A stretch of DNA of 64,000 bases from positions 2,738,527 through 2,802,526 of the forward strand of contig NZ_RRCN01000001.1 of the NCBI RefSeq assembly GCF_003863965.1. Direction: 5' to 3'. This document shows, in pieces, positions 8,497-17,463 of this stretch. Positions within the stretch are counted from its first letter, which is position 1. The number at the start of each line of letters is the position of its first letter. The stretch comes from Paenibacillus oralis. Its GTDB lineage: Bacteria; Bacillota; Bacilli; Paenibacillales; Paenibacillaceae. The notes beneath the pieces were generated by a model. The model saw only the letters and a list, made by a program, of their open reading frames with translations, was not told the origin of the DNA and ran no database searches. Made by a program: the position numbers and the translations under genes.

Positions 8497-8983
8497 GCCC
8501 GATCGTTTGATTAGGCGTTCGCTTGCCGGTGAAATCCGCGCTTTTAAGCAGCTGATTAACATGTACCATAGCCGGATTTTCGATTTGTGCTTCCGGATGG
8601 CCGGGAATAAAACCGCTGCCCAGGACCAGGTGGTCCGTACATTTGTTACGGCCAGGCAGCGGCTTGACGAATACGAATTCTCCATTCCGTTTCATGTATG
8701 GCTGTATTCGATCGCGGTATCCTGCTCATTGCAGACCGGTATCGAAGAAGAGCGCACCGGCGAACCGAGTGATACGGTGGAAGAACTGCTGCGCCACGTC
8801 CCTTTTTATCCAAGGATCGCGCTGATCCTGAAGTATGCTCATCGGCTGACGCCCGAGGAAACGGCTTACGTCTTAAACAGCCGGGTGGACACGATTAAGG
8901 CTTATTTGCGGCAGGGACGGGAACTATTGCGAGTGCAGAAGCACTATAACATCACGGAGCCGGATTTATTGCTGGGGACCTAA
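8486..8983 (+). CDS. Sigma-70 ECF-like protein, divergent
   Basis: 165 residues with the layout of an ECF sigma factor. A region-2-like part (GEIRAFKQLINMYHSRIFDL, then MAGNKTAAQDQVVRTFVTAR) leads to a region-4-like part (LTPEETAYVLNSRVDTIKAY). Several usual region-2 residues are replaced, for example the DAEDL/Q motif reads AAQDQ, so promoter-recognition ability is uncertain. Its start codon overlaps the end of the CNNM gene by 11 bases, implying translational coupling, and no anti-sigma gene follows. It could be a true sigma factor, or a decayed or repurposed one. Confidence 0.7.
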   Translation: MKVKPDRLIRRSLAGEIRAFKQLINMYHSRIFDLCFRMAGNKTAAQDQVVRTFVTARQRLDEYEFSIPFHVWLYSIAVSCSLQTGIEEERTGEPSDTVEELLRHVPFYPRIALILKYAHRLTPEETAYVLNSRVDTIKAYLRQGRELLRVQKHYNITEPDLLLGT

Positions 8984-8992
8984 CCGGCCGGC

Positions 8993-9031
8993 AACCCTTG
9001 TCTTGTTTTGCGGGGCAAGGGTTGTTTTTTT
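8993..9031 (+). terminator. Rho-independent terminator
   Basis: AACCCTTG and CAAGGGTT form the stem, followed by GTTTTTTT. It ends the CNNM/sigma-like operon. Confidence 0.9.
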
Positions 9032-9114
9032 GTTCGCAAATTTAAAAAATTCTTGTAGAATAAAAAGGCCGCCTATAAGGCTTTTTTCATTTTTACAGAA
9101 ATAAGGTGATGAAT

Positions 9115-9903
9115 GTGAACAAACAGGGGCATGTTGCTTTGGCAGTCACAGCGGGATCGGCCGGCCTGCTTATGATGCCGTCATTAACCATGCAAACTGA
9201 TGTAGGAATCGCAGCGGCGCTCGTGGCGGCGGCAGGGATCGGCGGAGTGTTCCCGGACTTTGATCATAAAACAAGCACGGTGAGCAATCGTATCCAGTTT
9301 CCCCTTCGATACCGGCGCCTCTTTAGGACCTTGTCCGGATTTCTGGGAGCACTAGGTGTAGGGTTAGTGGCCTATCGGCAGTTCGGACACGTCCCCGAAC
9401 AGGTTGGGGAATGGGTGAAGAGCGGGCCGTTATGGATTGGTGCCGCCATCCTGTTCTGGCTGCTGGCGAGGCTGCGGAGTTTGGTTTTGATCGGCATCGG
9501 CGCTTTGCTATTGGCAGGGTACGCCATGTATGACTTACACTGGATCACGGCCTTTGCCGGCTTTGCCTTTCTCATTCTTCCGCTGGTTAAACATCGCGGG
9601 GTAATTCATACCCCGGAGTTTGCGGCCGTACTATCCATAGGCCTGCTTAATTTTTCCGCTCAGCAACCGGAGATCATCAATATGGCGGTGATCGGGTTTG
9701 TCATCGGCTGGTGGGCGCATCTCGCCGGCGATATATTTGGTGACGAAGGGATTCATTTCTTGCTGCTGCCGAAGCTTAAAATCGCCCTTCGGTTGTTTAA
9801 AAACGGGGGGCCGGCCGAGCGCTGGATTTCACGAACGTGCTGGGGCTGCAGCTTACTGATGTGGGGAGTCATATTGCTTCAAACACAAATACTGCTGAAA
9901 TAA
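9115..9903 (+). CDS. YdjM-like membrane-bound metal-dependent hydrolase family protein (DUF457)
   Basis: About 262 residues. The best start is the GTG at 9115, four bases after AAGGTGAT; in-frame GTG/ATG codons at 9106/9109 overlap that ribosome site. The sequence shows several membrane helices and the family's signature acidic/histidine residues (GGVFPDFDHKTS, LVKHRGVIHTPEF, WWAHLAGDIFGDEGIHFL). The family was named as metal-dependent hydrolases from these conserved Asp/His residues; the substrate is unknown. It is monocistronic and convergent with the MocR gene 28 bases away, without an obvious hairpin between them. Confidence 0.85.
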   Translation: MNKQGHVALAVTAGSAGLLMMPSLTMQTDVGIAAALVAAAGIGGVFPDFDHKTSTVSNRIQFPLRYRRLFRTLSGFLGALGVGLVAYRQFGHVPEQVGEWVKSGPLWIGAAILFWLLARLRSLVLIGIGALLLAGYAMYDLHWITAFAGFAFLILPLVKHRGVIHTPEFAAVLSIGLLNFSAQQPEIINMAVIGFVIGWWAHLAGDIFGDEGIHFLLLPKLKIALRLFKNGGPAERWISRTCWGCSLLMWGVILLQTQILLK

Positions 9904-9930
9904 AGAGCCGGCGGGCCATCGCGCAAATGC

Positions 9931-11328
9931 TTAAATGATTTGGAGATTTTCCTTCAAAATCTCCAATCCTCGTTCTAATTCCTCCAGAGAATTCGTGGAA
10001 GAAAGGGCTATTCTTAAATAATTGTCCCGCGTACTGGCTCCGCTTAAAAAGCGATCGGAGTGATACACGCGAATTCCTTTGTGCAGAAAATAACTCTCCA
10101 CGTGCGTTCCGTCGGTATGATCCGATAGGGGAAGCCATCTATAGAAGCTTAGTGGATGGCCGGTATGGGGCGGCTGCGGGAAAACCTCCGTAAATAACCG
10201 GTTTGCGGACTTCGCCAGCTGTTTTTTTTCCGCCGCAATTGCACTTGCTTTTCCGGATAAAATCAGTTCGGTTATGATCTCGGCATCCAATGAAGAGGTT
10301 TTGACATTAATATTAAAAATGGCCTTCTCGATCTTCTCTTTAAATGCCTCGCTGAACACGATATAAGCCACTCGAAGGCCTGAGCAAATGGACTTGGACG
10401 TGCTGCAAATATAAACCGTTTGTTCCGGGAGAAGCTGAAACATAGGTTGACCGTAATCTTCCATAATACCGGCTGACAGAAAGGCATGTATATCGTCCTC
10501 AATTAAAATCAACCGATGCTTTCGGATAACGGCAGCCAGTTCGCGTTTGCGGTTGTCCGGAATCATGACCGTCGTGGGGTTGGAACAAGAAGGCATCAGA
10601 AAAACGCCGTGCACATCCATTTGAAGGCACTGATTGTCAAGCTCGCCCGGCAGCATGCCGTGTTCGTCACCGGGAATCGGGACCAACTTAATACGGTACA
10701 ATTTCGCAATCTCGATAAAATTTGAGAATGTATACATATCGACCGCGATCCGGTTGCCTGGTTCAAACAGAGCTAATAACGTGATCGCCAATGCATTTAG
10801 CGCCCCGGAAGCGATCGCCATATTGTCTTTGTCCGCATGGATCCCAAAAGCCTCCAGCCAGTTTAGCGCCGCTATTTTTTGATGGGGAATGCCTGTAGGG
10901 TCATTGTAATTTAAGAGTTGCTCCAAATAACTTTTCTCCATCACTTTCTTTGCTGCTTCGGCGACAATATTGTTGCTTTGCTCAAATGAGGCGACAAAGC
11001 CAAGATCGATCACTTCATTTGAAATCTTGTCTTTCGAAATGGTGATGGAGCGTGCCGCGTTGGCGGAAACAAATGTACCGCTCCCTGTGACCGCATAAAT
11101 TAAGCCTTTTAGTTCGCATAGCTTGTAGGCGCGTGTTATGGTCGTAAAATTTACGTCCAAAAAATCGGCCAACTCCCTTTGCGGCGGAAGTTTTGTACCA
11201 GGGGCTAAAAATCCGTTTGTGATGTCATGTTCCAGCAGCAGGGCGAGCGAACGATAGAGTGGACGTTTCAAGGCGTCTCTATCGGGTTTCCATGACATCG
11301 GGTAATCCGTGAAGGAATTGATCGGCAT
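9931..11328 (-). CDS. MocR-type regulator: GntR HTH fused to PLP-dependent aminotransferase domain
   Basis: 465 residues from the ATG at 11328, preceded by GAGGTG; an upstream in-frame ATG lies inside the operator. The N-terminal GntR winged helix (about 10-75: LPPQRELADFLDVNFTTITR) leads to a fold-type I aminotransferase domain (about 100-460). The PLP lysine lies in STSKSICSGLRVAY, and the PLP-ring Asp in LIEDDIHAF. MocR proteins usually sense PLP or amino-acid adducts and regulate divergent transport or metabolic genes. Here the divergent genes are azlC and azlD, separated by an 11-bp perfect inverted repeat, so regulation of amino acid export is inferred. Confidence 0.92.
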   Translation of the reverse strand: MPINSFTDYPMSWKPDRDALKRPLYRSLALLLEHDITNGFLAPGTKLPPQRELADFLDVNFTTITRAYKLCELKGLIYAVTGSGTFVSANAARSITISKDKISNEVIDLGFVASFEQSNNIVAEAAKKVMEKSYLEQLLNYNDPTGIPHQKIAALNWLEAFGIHADKDNMAIASGALNALAITLLALFEPGNRIAVDMYTFSNFIEIAKLYRIKLVPIPGDEHGMLPGELDNQCLQMDVHGVFLMPSCSNPTTVMIPDNRKRELAAVIRKHRLILIEDDIHAFLSAGIMEDYGQPMFQLLPEQTVYICSTSKSICSGLRVAYIVFSEAFKEKIEKAIFNINVKTSSLDAEIITELILSGKASAIAAEKKQLAKSANRLFTEVFPQPPHTGHPLSFYRWLPLSDHTDGTHVESYFLHKGIRVYHSDRFLSGASTRDNYLRIALSSTNSLEELERGLEILKENLQII

Positions 11329-11346
11329 ATTTGCACACCTCATAAA

Positions 11347-11384
11347 ATTGTAATCCATACAATTATATCGTTGATTGTATGGAT
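11347..11384. promoter_or_regulatory. MocR operator candidate
   Basis: ATCCATACAAT (11353-11363) and ATTGTATGGAT (11374-11384) form a perfect 11-bp inverted repeat with a 10-base spacer. A third copy of ATTGTA at 11347 creates a second, shorter dyad. It lies between the MocR gene and azlC. Confidence 0.7.
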
Positions 11385-11439
11385 TTGCACTGCTAAAATG
11401 GCATGGAAACGTAATCGTCCTAAGGAGAGTTAACTATTT

Positions 11440-12159
11440 ATGTTGAACAAACAAGAACTTCAGTTGGCATTTCGTGCAGCCTTTCCTGCTACGATCCCCA
11501 TTTTAGCGGGTTTTTTATTCCTGGGGATTGCCTATGGCATCTTTATGAACGTATCGGGTTTCGGGGTGTGGTATACATTCCTCATGAGCCTGCTTATTTT
11601 TGCGGGATCGATGGAATTTGTCGCTGTCCATCTATTGCTTAGCGCGTATAATCCGTTAAGCGCGCTGCTACTTGCCTTAGTGGTAAACGCGCGGCATCTT
11701 TTTTACGGGATATCCATGCTTGAAAAATACAAAGGCACCGGATTAAAAAAGATCTATCTGATTTTTGGCATGTGCGATGAAACGTTCTCTATTAATTACT
11801 CCGCCCAAATACCGCAAGAGGTGAATAAAGGGTGGTACATGTTCTTCGTTACCTTGCTGAATCACATCTACTGGGTGTTAGGAGCTACAATCGGCGGATT
11901 GTTTGGATCGCTGGTGCAATTAAATATGGAAGGCCTTGAGTTTGTGATGACGGCTTTATTCGTGGTCATCTTCATTGAACAATGGATGAAAGAAACAACA
12001 CATCACAGCGCGTTACTTGGCTTGGGACTATCCTTGTTATGCCTATTTATTTTTAACGGCGACAACTTTATCATTCCTTCCATGATCATGATTCTCTGCG
12101 TGCTCACTTTAATGAGGAAGCCGCTGGAAAAGAAAACGGGTGAAACTACATGTCAATGA
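11440..12159 (+). CDS. azlC: AzlC family branched-chain amino acid exporter, large subunit
   Basis: 239 residues with about five to six hydrophobic segments and the AzlC signature near the N-terminus ([20 protein letters not shown], followed by [21 protein letters not shown]). With AzlD it forms a two-protein exporter known to confer 4-azaleucine resistance in B. subtilis. AAGGAGAG lies upstream of the ATG. azlD starts 10 bases before its stop codon. The divergent MocR gene is the likely regulator. Confidence 0.93.
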   Translation: MLNKQELQLAFRAAFPATIPILAGFLFLGIAYGIFMNVSGFGVWYTFLMSLLIFAGSMEFVAVHLLLSAYNPLSALLLALVVNARHLFYGISMLEKYKGTGLKKIYLIFGMCDETFSINYSAQIPQEVNKGWYMFFVTLLNHIYWVLGATIGGLFGSLVQLNMEGLEFVMTALFVVIFIEQWMKETTHHSALLGLGLSLLCLFIFNGDNFIIPSMIMILCVLTLMRKPLEKKTGETTCQ

Positions 12160-12485
12160 CTTTATTGGAACAAGTGATTACCATTGGAATGGTCGTTTTA
12201 GGAACCATGATGACCAGGTTTATTCCATTTATTGTTTTCCCCCCGGGCCGGCCCGCTCCGCGTTATGTGCAGTATCTCGGCAAAATGCTGCCCGCGGCGG
12301 CTTTAGGATTATTGGTTGTCTACAGTATCAAAGACGTGAATTTTACATCCGGGAACCATGGAGTACCTGAATTGATCTCGATTGCCCTCGTTATTGTTCT
12401 TCATCTTTGGAGAAGGAACATGTTACTATCCATTGCCAGCGGAACGCTCGTCTATATGTTTTTGATTCAATTTGTTCAAATTTAG
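12150..12485 (+). CDS. azlD: AzlD domain protein, small subunit of amino acid exporter
   Basis: 111 residues with four hydrophobic segments ([58 protein letters not shown]). The TRFIPF motif after the first helix is characteristic of AzlD. It overlaps azlC by 10 bases and is followed at once by a terminator, so the operon is azlCD only. Confidence 0.92.
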   Translation: MSMTLLEQVITIGMVVLGTMMTRFIPFIVFPPGRPAPRYVQYLGKMLPAAALGLLVVYSIKDVNFTSGNHGVPELISIALVIVLHLWRRNMLLSIASGTLVYMFLIQFVQI

Positions 12486-12509
12486 CACAGGAAACCCCTG
12501 TGTTTTTTT
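12486..12509 (+). terminator. Rho-independent terminator of azlCD
   Basis: CACAGG and CCTGTG pair, followed by T7; the hairpin overlaps the end of azlD. Confidence 0.88.
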
Positions 12510-12618
12510 ATTTCCTCCATTTGGGCAATTTGCCCTTAATCTTCAGTCCGTGTTTGAAATAATACTTATTTCTGGCGAGCAATATAAAAAAACAATGTAT
12601 TTTAGGCGGTGAAACCCT

Positions 12619-14445
12619 GTGCTTTCTTATATAAAGCGATTTTTGATTGGACGGCCGTTAAAATCAACGGAACTGGGCGAGCAGAAACTAACCAAAACCA
12701 AAGCGCTTGCCATCCTGTCTTCCGATGCCCTGTCTTCGGTGGCTTATGGACCTGAACAAATCCTGCTTGTATTAATGGCCGTGGGCGCGATAGCCTATTG
12801 GTATTCGATTCCGATTGCCGCCGGTGTTTTGGTTCTATTGGTTGCTCTCATTTTGTCTTACCGGCAAATTATTTTTGCTTACCCTCACGGCGGCGGGGCT
12901 TATGTGGTTTCCAGGCAAAACCTGGGTGTGCTTCCCGGACTGATTGCCGGCGGTTCGTTACTCGTTGATTATATCTTGACTGTTGCGGTAAGCGTTTCGG
13001 CCGGTACGGACGCCATCACATCGGCTTTGCCGAGTCTTCATCCATACACTGTGGCCATAGCCGCAGGTTTTGTATTGTTAATTACAATTCTCAATTTGCG
13101 TGGTGTCACCGAATCGGCTACCGTTTTTGCGTTTCCCGTTTATTTATTTGTTCTGGCGCTGGTTATTTTGATTTGCTCCGGCCTTTATAAAATTATAACC
13201 GGCCAAATTTCGCCGGAATTGCACGCTCCGCTTGGTACTCCGGCAGCTGGAATTAGCTTATTCTTGCTTCTTCGCGCTTTTGCTTCCGGATGTACCGCTT
13301 TGACAGGGGTGGAAGCGATCTCAAATGCCATCCCCAACTTTAAAGATCCGGCTCCGCGCAATGCGGCAACAACATTGCTGGCCATGGGGGGCATATTGGC
13401 TGTATTGTTCACGGGAATTGTTTTTCTGGCTTATTATTACGGCGTAGGCCATCTCGCGGAGGTTACCGTGCTTTCCCAGATCGCGGAACAAACTTTCGGA
13501 AGAAATTTTATGTATTTCTTCATTCAGGGGACGACGGCTTTGATTCTTATTCTGGCTGCCAACACCGGATATTCCGCTTTCCCGTTGCTTGCCGTTAATT
13601 TGGCCAAAGACAAGTTCATTCCAAGAGCGTTTACGGTTCGTGGAGATCGGCTGGGCTATTCGAATGGCATCCTTTTCTTGGGTTTTTTTTCGATTTTACT
13701 GATTATCGTTTTTGAAGGGAAAACAGAACTTTTAATCCCGCTTTATGCGGTCGGAGTGTTTATCCCCTTTACGCTGTCCCAGTCAGGCATGATGGTGAAA
13801 TGGTTACGGGAAAAACCTCCAGGTTGGATCAAGAAATTTTTGACCAATACCATCGGAGCGTTGATCAGTTTGTTGGTCAGCGTGATTTTTTTCATCACCA
13901 AGTTCCCAAATGTCTGGCCGGTCCTTATCTTTTTACCTTTAATTATTTACTTCTTTCATCGGATTCATAAGCATTATGAAGCGATTGCGGATCAGCTGAG
14001 AATTTCAACTTGTGAGCCGGTTGTACCCATCGAAGGGAACGTGGTGATCGTACCCGTTGCCGGTATCACGCGTGTAGTGGAGAATTCGCTGAACTATGCC
14101 AAGTCCCTTGCGCCGTATCAAATCATTGCGGTACACGTTCCTTTTGAAAAGGAGGAGGAAGCGGTTTTTGAAGAGAAGTGGAGGAAATGGCAGCCGGACG
14201 TTCGATTGGTGACATTGTACTCTCCGTATCGGAGCATTATTCACCCGCTAATAAAATTCGTGGATACGGTACAAAAAAAGGCCCACGAAGCGAATTATCA
14301 GGTGACCGTGATCATCCCTCAATTTATTCCGAAAAAAGGATGGCACAATGTATTGCATAATCAGTCGAGCCTGTTGATTCGAGCGCATCTGCTTTATCGG
14401 AGAAATGTCATCGTCGCCACGGTTCCGTATCATTTGAAAAAATAA
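12619..14445 (+). CDS. kimA: KimA-like high-affinity potassium importer (APC superfamily)
   Basis: 608 residues, the length of B. subtilis KimA (YdaO). The N-terminus (FLIGRPLKSTELGEQKLTK, LSSDALSSVAYGPEQIL) and the transmembrane core (GGGAYVVSRQNLG, LTGVEAISNAIPNF, FTLSQSGMMVKWL) follow KimA closely. The last 150 residues form the cytosolic domain ending in a lysine-rich tail. KimA imports K+ with protons and is inhibited by c-di-AMP. In B. subtilis the gene also has a c-di-AMP riboswitch, but the gap here is only about 110 bases after the azlCD terminator, and I see no such element. The start is GTG, with GGCGGTGA upstream. Confidence 0.93.
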   Translation: MLSYIKRFLIGRPLKSTELGEQKLTKTKALAILSSDALSSVAYGPEQILLVLMAVGAIAYWYSIPIAAGVLVLLVALILSYRQIIFAYPHGGGAYVVSRQNLGVLPGLIAGGSLLVDYILTVAVSVSAGTDAITSALPSLHPYTVAIAAGFVLLITILNLRGVTESATVFAFPVYLFVLALVILICSGLYKIITGQISPELHAPLGTPAAGISLFLLLRAFASGCTALTGVEAISNAIPNFKDPAPRNAATTLLAMGGILAVLFTGIVFLAYYYGVGHLAEVTVLSQIAEQTFGRNFMYFFIQGTTALILILAANTGYSAFPLLAVNLAKDKFIPRAFTVRGDRLGYSNGILFLGFFSILLIIVFEGKTELLIPLYAVGVFIPFTLSQSGMMVKWLREKPPGWIKKFLTNTIGALISLLVSVIFFITKFPNVWPVLIFLPLIIYFFHRIHKHYEAIADQLRISTCEPVVPIEGNVVIVPVAGITRVVENSLNYAKSLAPYQIIAVHVPFEKEEEAVFEEKWRKWQPDVRLVTLYSPYRSIIHPLIKFVDTVQKKAHEANYQVTVIIPQFIPKKGWHNVLHNQSSLLIRAHLLYRRNVIVATVPYHLKK

Positions 14446-14446
14446 G

Positions 14447-14475
14447 AGAGCCAGAGGGATTTACCCTCTGGCTCT
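14447..14475. terminator. Hairpin between convergent kimA and AA10 genes
   Basis: AGAGCCAGAGGG and CCCTCTGGCTCT form a 12-bp perfect stem. On the minus strand it is followed by CTTATTTTTTC, so it serves mainly the AA10 gene; on the plus strand the T run is poor. Confidence 0.8.
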
Positions 14476-14489
14476 TGCGGGATATGCTC

Positions 14490-15353
14490 TTATACGCTGT
14501 CCGATTCGCTGCCTTCCTCGTCGGGCGGCACGTCGCCGATCAGCTTCCACGGACCCCATTCTCCAGTCGTCCCTGGTTCCTGTCCCTGGGTCCACCAGAG
14601 AGCTTGCCAGAATTGCCCGTTGTGCACAACAACTTCACCTTCGGTATAAACTCTGATGGGATTCCAGATGAGGTGCTCTCCGAAACGGTCCGGATCACCA
14701 GGGAAACCCGGTTCGGGCGTGGTTGGCGCCGACGGATTGATGCTGAGCTGGACATCCATCACTTGGTAGAAGGCATTCACTGTATCCGCAATATCCCAAA
14801 CGGCCACGATAACGTGATAGCCTTCCCGGTCATTCGGAATAAAGCAATCGTTATAAACGTCAATTGGCGGAATCGCGCCGTCGTCGATATAGCGGCAAAA
14901 CAACTCAAGATCCGCCCGTTTTAACGGGGAATTGGGATCCCAGTCTTTTTTCGTAATATAATAATCCCATGTATTCGTGCTGTGATTGGCTGTAAGCTTC
15001 CAATGAAACGTATGCTCCCCGCCTACCATATCTACCTTGGTCCAGCGATCGGCCGTTTGTTCGTCGAGTTCAAAAAATTTCCCGCCGCTGGCGATCTGGC
15101 CGTCCGGGACGCCGAATTCAGGGAAATCTCCGCGGCCCTCCACACTGAAAGGCTCCCATTTCACTGGCCCGCAATCGGTGTTTTGGCCCGTGGAACATAG
15201 ATGGGCGCGGCTGTCCGTCAAATAACCGTGCGCGGAAGCGCTGTCCGCAAACACAAACGAACCCGCCAGCATCAGAAACAGGGTACCTGCCGAAACAACA
15301 AACCATTTCATAAATAACTTATGATGATTCACAAAAGTCCGGGTTGTCATCAT
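14490..15353 (-). CDS. Secreted lytic polysaccharide monooxygenase (AA10) with C-terminal CBM5/12 module
   Basis: About 287 residues from the ATG at 15353, which has AGGAGGAG upstream; the in-frame extension before it lacks a ribosome site. The signal peptide ends SASA and the mature protein begins with His (HGYLTDSRAHLC). An N-terminal His is the first ligand of the copper histidine brace of AA10 enzymes. The second brace His is likely the one in LTANHSTNTWDYYITK. Residues about 42-225 form the AA10 domain. The C-terminus (VYTEGEVVVHNGQFWQALWW) is a CBM5/12 chitin-binding module. It oxidatively cleaves chitin or cellulose outside the cell. It appears monocistronic. Confidence 0.93.
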   Translation of the reverse strand: MMTTRTFVNHHKLFMKWFVVSAGTLFLMLAGSFVFADSASAHGYLTDSRAHLCSTGQNTDCGPVKWEPFSVEGRGDFPEFGVPDGQIASGGKFFELDEQTADRWTKVDMVGGEHTFHWKLTANHSTNTWDYYITKKDWDPNSPLKRADLELFCRYIDDGAIPPIDVYNDCFIPNDREGYHVIVAVWDIADTVNAFYQVMDVQLSINPSAPTTPEPGFPGDPDRFGEHLIWNPIRVYTEGEVVVHNGQFWQALWWTQGQEPGTTGEWGPWKLIGDVPPDEEGSESDSV

Positions 15354-15733
15354 TCTACTCCTCCTTGTAATTAATAATAGGATTTTCCGTGAGCTTTCCA
15401 AGCCAAGATTGACAGCGCTTTCACTAGCTTGAGGCGCGGGTAATCAGAGCCTAAGGATCCCTCCCTCCAATGAACTTATTATGAATCAATTCCAAAGAGG
15501 CTTGTCCATGGAAATTGATCCCCAAATGATAGATAATCCAAATATTGGATTTATTTACTACATACTATATTATGAACCCATAATTGTCAATGAGATTATA
15601 ATATATATTAGGTAATAATTTTTACATATATGTCGAAGTTTTGAATAATATAATGTCATGTACCAGTAGAACTATAGTAACCGTTTGAATATGGTTGATA
15701 AGATGCATTACATAAAAAAGGGCAAGGAGTATA

Positions 15734-15811
15734 ATGATCAACGGGATATTCCTGTATTTTACAAAAGATCGATCAAAGATAACCGCGGCCGGACCAAAAA
15801 ATAAATGTTAA
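15734..15811 (+). CDS. Possible 25-residue peptide upstream of carbonic anhydrase
   Basis: An ATG with AAGGAG eight bases upstream opens a 25-codon frame (starting MINGIFLYFTKDR) that ends just before the carbonic anhydrase ribosome site. No family is recognised. It may be a leader peptide or chance. The rest of 15354-15822 is AT-rich, with no other gene that I can support; it must hold the two divergent promoters. Confidence 0.25.
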   Translation: MINGIFLYFTKDRSKITAAGPKNKC

Positions 15812-15822
15812 GAGGGAATAAC

Positions 15823-16563
15823 ATGAAGAAAAATTTCTTTGTACTCGGATTTACGGCTTTTATATTGTTGGCGGGTTGTTCTGCAAGTCACGCGGCAACC
15901 AATTTATCAGCATCTAAAGAAAATCACTTCACGTATGACCATCAAGAGGAATGGGAGTTTGTATCGGGCAAAATGCAATCTCCTATAGACATTGTTACAT
16001 CCCAGGTTATTGATTATAAAGGGGCTGGGTTGGTATTAAACTATGACCAAGCAGGAACTTCAATAGAGGATAACGGACATAGCATACAAGTTGGTCTGCG
16101 TGGAACCGCAGAAATTGATGAGCGTTCCTTTGCACTGTCTCAAGTTCATTTTCATGCCGAAAGCGAGCATACGATCGACGGCAAGCACTATCCGCTTGAA
16201 GGCCACTTCGTACATAAGGCTGTAGACGGCCGGATCGCTGTAATCGGAGTTATGTTTACTGCGGGGAAAGAAAATCAAGCTTTCGGGCAAATTTTAGAAG
16301 CGGCAAAAGCGAATGCAAAAGGGGAGAAGGGAATTACGATCGACAACCTGGATATCGGTCAATTGCTCCCTGCTCATTTGGGTTATTATCATTATTTGGG
16401 ATCCTTGACGACACCCCCATTAACCGAAAATGTGGAATGGTACATTCTAAAGGATGCGGTCCAGCTTTCCCAAGAACAACTGGATGAATTTTATAAATAC
16501 TACGACAACAATCATCGCGATATCCAAGAGCTCAATGACCGCAAGGTTTTTATTAAATCTTAG
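15823..16563 (+). CDS. Alpha-class carbonic anhydrase, lipoprotein
   Basis: 246 residues from the ATG at 15823, with GAGGGA upstream. The lipoprotein signal peptide ends ILLAGCS. The alpha-CA fold is shown by MQSPIDIVTSQV, the first two zinc histidines in QVHFHAESEH, the third in LEGHFVHK, and the late motif YHYLGSLTTPPLTENVEWY, which carries the Thr that positions the zinc-bound hydroxide. It interconverts CO2 and bicarbonate at the outer face of the membrane. A hairpin of the repeated terminator family follows 30 bases downstream. Confidence 0.95.
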   Translation: MKKNFFVLGFTAFILLAGCSASHAATNLSASKENHFTYDHQEEWEFVSGKMQSPIDIVTSQVIDYKGAGLVLNYDQAGTSIEDNGHSIQVGLRGTAEIDERSFALSQVHFHAESEHTIDGKHYPLEGHFVHKAVDGRIAVIGVMFTAGKENQAFGQILEAAKANAKGEKGITIDNLDIGQLLPAHLGYYHYLGSLTTPPLTENVEWYILKDAVQLSQEQLDEFYKYYDNNHRDIQELNDRKVFIKS

Positions 16564-16591
16564 TTCCAACCTTCTCTTAACAAATAAGTAA

Positions 16592-16627
16592 GGCGCGGCT
16601 TCCGAGATGTTCGGGGGCCGCGTTTTT
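16592..16627 (+). terminator. Rho-independent terminator of the repeated hairpin family
   Basis: GGCGCGGCTTCCGAG and the TCGGGGGCCGCG side form the stem, followed by T5. It is a divergent member of the family seen at 1, 2249 and 3271. It is followed directly by the M23 peptidase remnant. Confidence 0.85.
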
Positions 16628-16649
16628 AGCATGCAATTGCAAATCAGCA

Positions 16650-17162
16650 GGGGGACTCTTCGATATTAACGTCATATATGTAAATAAAGAACGCTGGGCT
16701 TATGATCTGGTCATGGAACCTTATGATACGGGAAGCGCGAATCCGGAAGATTACGGGATATGGAATCAAGAGCTGCTTTCGCCGGTATCCGGTACGGTTA
16801 TCGCCGCCTATGACGAAGAGCCGGATATTCCGCAGGGAAGCGAGGAAATTCTTTCGATGGAAGGCAACCACGTTTACCTGCGGATCGAGGAAACCGGTAC
16901 CTGCTTGCTGCTGAATCATTTAAAAGAGGGGAGCGTTCAGGTGAAGGCCGGAGATCACGTTAGACCGGGGGAGGTTTTGGGGCGAATCGGAAACAGCGGC
17001 TCCACCTCGGAACCGCATCTTCATATCCACCACCAGCGGCAAAATCCTCTGAAAACTTTGCATCCCGTCCTGGCCGAAGGGCTTCCGCTCTATTTTGAAG
17101 GGACGGACCGGCATGCCTGTGAAGGGTACCGCCGTTACGCCGAATTTAACGGAATAATTTGA
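16650..17162 (+). pseudogene. 5'-truncated M23-family metallopeptidase remnant
   Basis: The frame is open from within the preceding terminator without a start codon. Coding similarity begins about GGLFDINVIYVNKERWAYDL and continues to the stop at 17162. The internal ATG at 16713 would start past the YDLV motif that stands for the first metal-binding region. The peptidoglycan endopeptidase fold is recognisable from LSPVSGTVIAAYDEEPD, GNHVYLRIEE, LLLNHLKEGSVQVKAGDHV and GNSGSTSEPHLHIHHQ, the last being the conserved C-terminal HxH zinc motif. No ribosome site fits. The 5' half seems lost at the terminator boundary, so it is unlikely to be functional. Confidence 0.75.
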
Positions 17163-17223
17163 ATTTGGGTTGGACCTAGAAATCGATGCTTGACAGCCGG
17201 CTACCGGAACGACGAACCTTGGA

Positions 17224-17257
17224 AACGCTACTGACATGCTGTTGTCAGCAGCGTTTT
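17224..17257 (+). terminator. Rho-independent terminator after M23 remnant
   Basis: AACGCTACTGACA and TGTCAGCAGCGTT form a stem with one mismatch, followed by T5. Confidence 0.7.
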
Positions 17258-17334
17258 TGTATACTTTCAGTATACAAATCCAAAGGAGGTCGTTATCGTT
17301 TTTCACGGGAAGAAGGACGGCCTGATGGGGTCAA

Positions 17335-17463
17335 CTGCAAAAGTACATCTCATTTGAGGCTATCCGATAAAAAAGCAGCTTTTGACCGGAGATGAACTGC
17401 ACTTTTGCATCTGAACCACCGGTTTAGAGGAGTTTCGACAAAACCGCCTGCACTTTTGCATTT
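17335..17463. repeat. Intergenic element with three CTGCACTTTTGCAT-type motifs
   Basis: The motif occurs as CTGCACTTTTGCATCT at 17397 and CTGCACTTTTGCATTT at 17448, and in reverse as CTGCAAAAGTACATCT at 17335. The three are spaced about 50-60 bases apart in a gene-free region (17163-17648). The symmetry suggests a dispersed intergenic repeat of the host. Only one copy is in the window. Confidence 0.5.

Noticed and set aside
12510..12618. Possible c-di-AMP (ydaO) riboswitch before kimA
   Set aside because: The gap after the azlCD terminator is only about 110 bases, and I could not find the expected paired elements; the riboswitch is normally longer.
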